A DNA stretch of 8,362 bases, from NCBI GenBank assembly GCA_029288195.1, contig JARFPR010000342.1, positions 1 through 8,362 of the forward strand. Reading direction: 5' to 3'. Positions within the stretch are counted from its first letter, which is position 1; each line of letters begins with the position of its first letter. Position numbers and translations under genes: made by a program. Positions 6,733 to 8,362 of the stretch are shown here, piece after piece. Under the pieces are notes generated by a model. That model did not search any database. It was not told the DNA's origin and saw only the letters and a list, made by a program, of their open reading frames with translations. The stretch is from Gammaproteobacteria bacterium. Lineage in GTDB: Bacteria; Pseudomonadota; Gammaproteobacteria; GCA-001735895.

Positions 6733-6749
6733 AGTTGCTATTAGCAACT
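6733..6749. repeat. 17 bp perfect palindrome (operator-like or weak terminator)
   Basis: AGTTGCTA, one central base, then TAGCAACT: a perfect 8-1-8 palindrome, 54 bp beyond the stop of the outer-membrane barrel gene and about 85 bp before the HKD lipoprotein start. As DNA it looks like a binding site for a dimeric regulator. As RNA on the minus strand it can fold as AGTTGC-TAATA-GCAACT followed by TTTATC, which is a weak intrinsic terminator shape. The sequence alone does not decide between these. Confidence 0.55.
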
Positions 6750-6802
6750 AATTAATTGCAGGTATTAAAATACGCGACCAGAAGGGGCAGATAGAGTTAC
6801 TA

Positions 6803-8362
6803 CTAGAATTCGGTTCTTGCCTTGACATATAACTGGTAATCATCGATCTCATCTTTTTCACTCAGCGGGAAGGCAATATCGATGTGCAGAACCTTGGAGC
6901 TGGATTGGCGTGTTGATACCAGGCGTAGACCAGTTCCAACATCGCTAAGCCAGACCGGATTCTCACCGTTGTCCCAGGCTGAGCCAGCTTCCGCAAACAT
7001 TGCGAAACCAAATTTGAAGAGTTGCCAGAGGTAGACATTGAAGTAGACCCGCCGTTCAGCGGATAGCGTGAATGCTCGCTCACCATTTTGAAATCTAGCC
7101 GGATATCCTTTCAAACCGGAATCACCGCCCACCTCAATCAGTTCAAATAATTCTGGATTTTGCGCCGCTTCCAACCTGCTGCTGAACACGTAACTATGAT
7201 TTACACCGCGAAAATTGTATAGCTGTCCATGCATGACTATTCGTCCGCTGTCGTCGATTGTTTTATTGGATTCGTGGCTCAGGCTCAGATCAAAAAGCCC
7301 CAGGGTATGCGCTGAAATAAAGCTGCCAAAATTATAATCGAATTCCAGTACATAGCCTTCCTGGGTCGACTCGTAGGACTCGTCCTTCCAACCGATTCTG
7401 GTTCTCAAGCTGCTGCCCAGCTTGATATCCTCGGTTATGCCCATCACCCGAAAGTTAATTCTCTCTACATATTTAACATTCAAATGCTCATACTCGATAA
7501 AGGGGTAACTCTTGTCTACGTCTTCCGGTAGTTCTATATCAGGATCATCAACCGTGTTATATCTCAGCCTGTTGGCAAACCATCCCAGGCGATATCTTGA
7601 AACCGAATTATCGACCAAACCGTCAGACCATCCGTAAGTCAAAAGCAGCGAATCGTTCATCTCTCCCACTTTTGCAATCTCGTCACCCTGTTCGTAGACA
7701 GGGTTCTCTCTTTCAATTGAAGAGGGCCGTATCGACCAGGCGTATTTTGAATCCTGCTTTATAAATGGGCGGGCTATGTCCACCTGGTAAACGTGGCCAT
7801 CGCTGTTGTCTGCCAGCTCCAGTTTCAAGGTCTTGAGATTCCCGAACCAGTTGTTGTCCCTGTAGATGAAAGCGTTTGAGTCTCTCTTCTCGTCGGACTC
7901 CGACAGAATTTTAACTTCAGTTCCCAACCCTAGCAGGTTGGACTCTTCAATTTCCAGAGCTGTGCGTGTTTCCCCACCAGAGCGACTAGCTGTGATACTC
8001 GGCGTTAAGGTCCAGTTATCGGTGGTTACAACCGCCAGATTGACACCTTTCCCGCAAACTTCCTTCGCGATTATTTCTGCTTGGTGGATATATTTCCGAC
8101 TGCGTAACAAACGTTCGGTCTCCCTGATCAGGTTCTCGTTATAGCCATCCCGGGTGTCGAACAGCAGTTGTTCCTCGATCGTTTTCTGGCGCGTGTTTAT
8201 GTGGAGTTTATTTGCCCATTTGTGAATCCACAATTTCTGATTTTCCTGCTCTAGATCGAAGATGTCATTGTTTTCGATCGTGACCTCTAGAATGGGTAAT
8301 CCCTCGAGGCTCCCGCCATGAGGACTACAATCCTCTGCAGTTGCATGTTCGGTTATCACCAG
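6803..8362 (-). CDS. Omp85/BamA-TamA-like outer membrane beta-barrel protein (N-terminus cut by window edge)
   Basis: At least 519 residues, open through the right edge. A GTG at 8359 exists, but the first residues LVITEHATAED look like the tail of a signal peptide with an ATA/ED cleavage site, so the real start is outside the window. Numbering from that GTG, residues 21-115 resemble a single POTRA-type domain (LPILEVTIENNDIFD, then IRETERLLRSRKYIHQAEI). The rest is a beta-barrel of alternating hydrophobic strands ending in the expected C-terminal Phe (YVKARTEF). The surface-antigen signature loop reads GGDSGLKGYP (411-420) where Omp85 proteins normally have VRGF, VRGY or LRGY, so Arg is Lys here. 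Cys11 and Cys102 could form a periplasmic disulfide. With one POTRA it is not BamA (five) or TamA (three); a partner-specific translocation or lipid-related role is possible but unproven. The HKD lipoprotein gene follows on the same strand. Confidence 0.8.
   Translation of the reverse strand: MVITEHATAEDCSPHGGSLEGLPILEVTIENNDIFDLEQENQKLWIHKWANKLHINTRQKTIEEQLLFDTRDGYNENLIRETERLLRSRKYIHQAEIIAKEVCGKGVNLAVVTTDNWTLTPSITASRSGGETRTALEIEESNLLGLGTEVKILSESDEKRDSNAFIYRDNNWFGNLKTLKLELADNSDGHVYQVDIARPFIKQDSKYAWSIRPSSIERENPVYEQGDEIAKVGEMNDSLLLTYGWSDGLVDNSVSRYRLGWFANRLRYNTVDDPDIELPEDVDKSYPFIEYEHLNVKYVERINFRVMGITEDIKLGSSLRTRIGWKDESYESTQEGYVLEFDYNFGSFISAHTLGLFDLSLSHESNKTIDDSGRIVMHGQLYNFRGVNHSYVFSSRLEAAQNPELFELIEVGGDSGLKGYPARFQNGERAFTLSAERRVYFNVYLWQLFKFGFAMFAEAGSAWDNGENPVWLSDVGTGLRLVSTRQSSSKVLHIDIAFPLSEKDEIDDYQLYVKARTEF

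Overview
The window looks like chromosomal DNA from a gammaproteobacterium, probably free-living or marine; the genus cannot be read from it. The best evidence is the left end, where the genes for RatA and RatB (RnfH) lie convergent to what appears to be the last 21 codons of bamE. That arrangement is the same as in Escherichia coli and many relatives. Base composition is moderate and even. I see no insertion sequence, phage, tRNA, rRNA or CRISPR.

Layout: apart from the bamE fragment on the plus strand (1-66), every credible gene is on the minus strand, so transcription runs from right to left. Reading from the right: (i) 6803-8362, an Omp85/BamA-TamA-like outer-membrane barrel whose signal peptide is cut off by the window edge; (ii) 5110-6648, a probable lipoprotein with two phospholipase D (HKD) motifs; (iii) 4299-5054, a Cro/CI-type helix-turn-helix regulator; (iv) 3515-4255, an endonuclease/exonuclease/phosphatase-fold protein like YbhP; (v) 2391-3518, a second two-HKD protein like cardiolipin synthase ClsB, overlapping the previous gene by 4 bp; (vi) a 194 bp AT-rich gap with a promoter-like site inside an inverted repeat; (vii) 799-2196, a divergent neurotransmitter:sodium symporter (NSS) family transporter; (viii) ratA (363-797) and ratB (53-373), packed tightly behind the transporter.

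How the genes may work together: ybhP and clsB are neighbours in E. coli in the same order, so that pair is a recognisable phospholipid-synthesis unit. Upstream of it sit a regulator with its own likely promoter, a second HKD enzyme predicted to be exported and lipid-anchored, and an outer-membrane Omp85-like barrel. Together these suggest an envelope-lipid locus with one HKD enzyme on each side of the inner membrane. That is an inference from gene order. The transporter, ratA and ratB form a separate likely transcription unit.

The observations I would look at first are: unusual residues at the substrate and sodium site of the NSS transporter; the Omp85-like barrel with Lys in place of the near-invariant Arg of its signature loop, next to an exported HKD lipoprotein; and two well-formed inverted repeats in the intergenic gaps. 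I did not find anything I would call a clearly new system.
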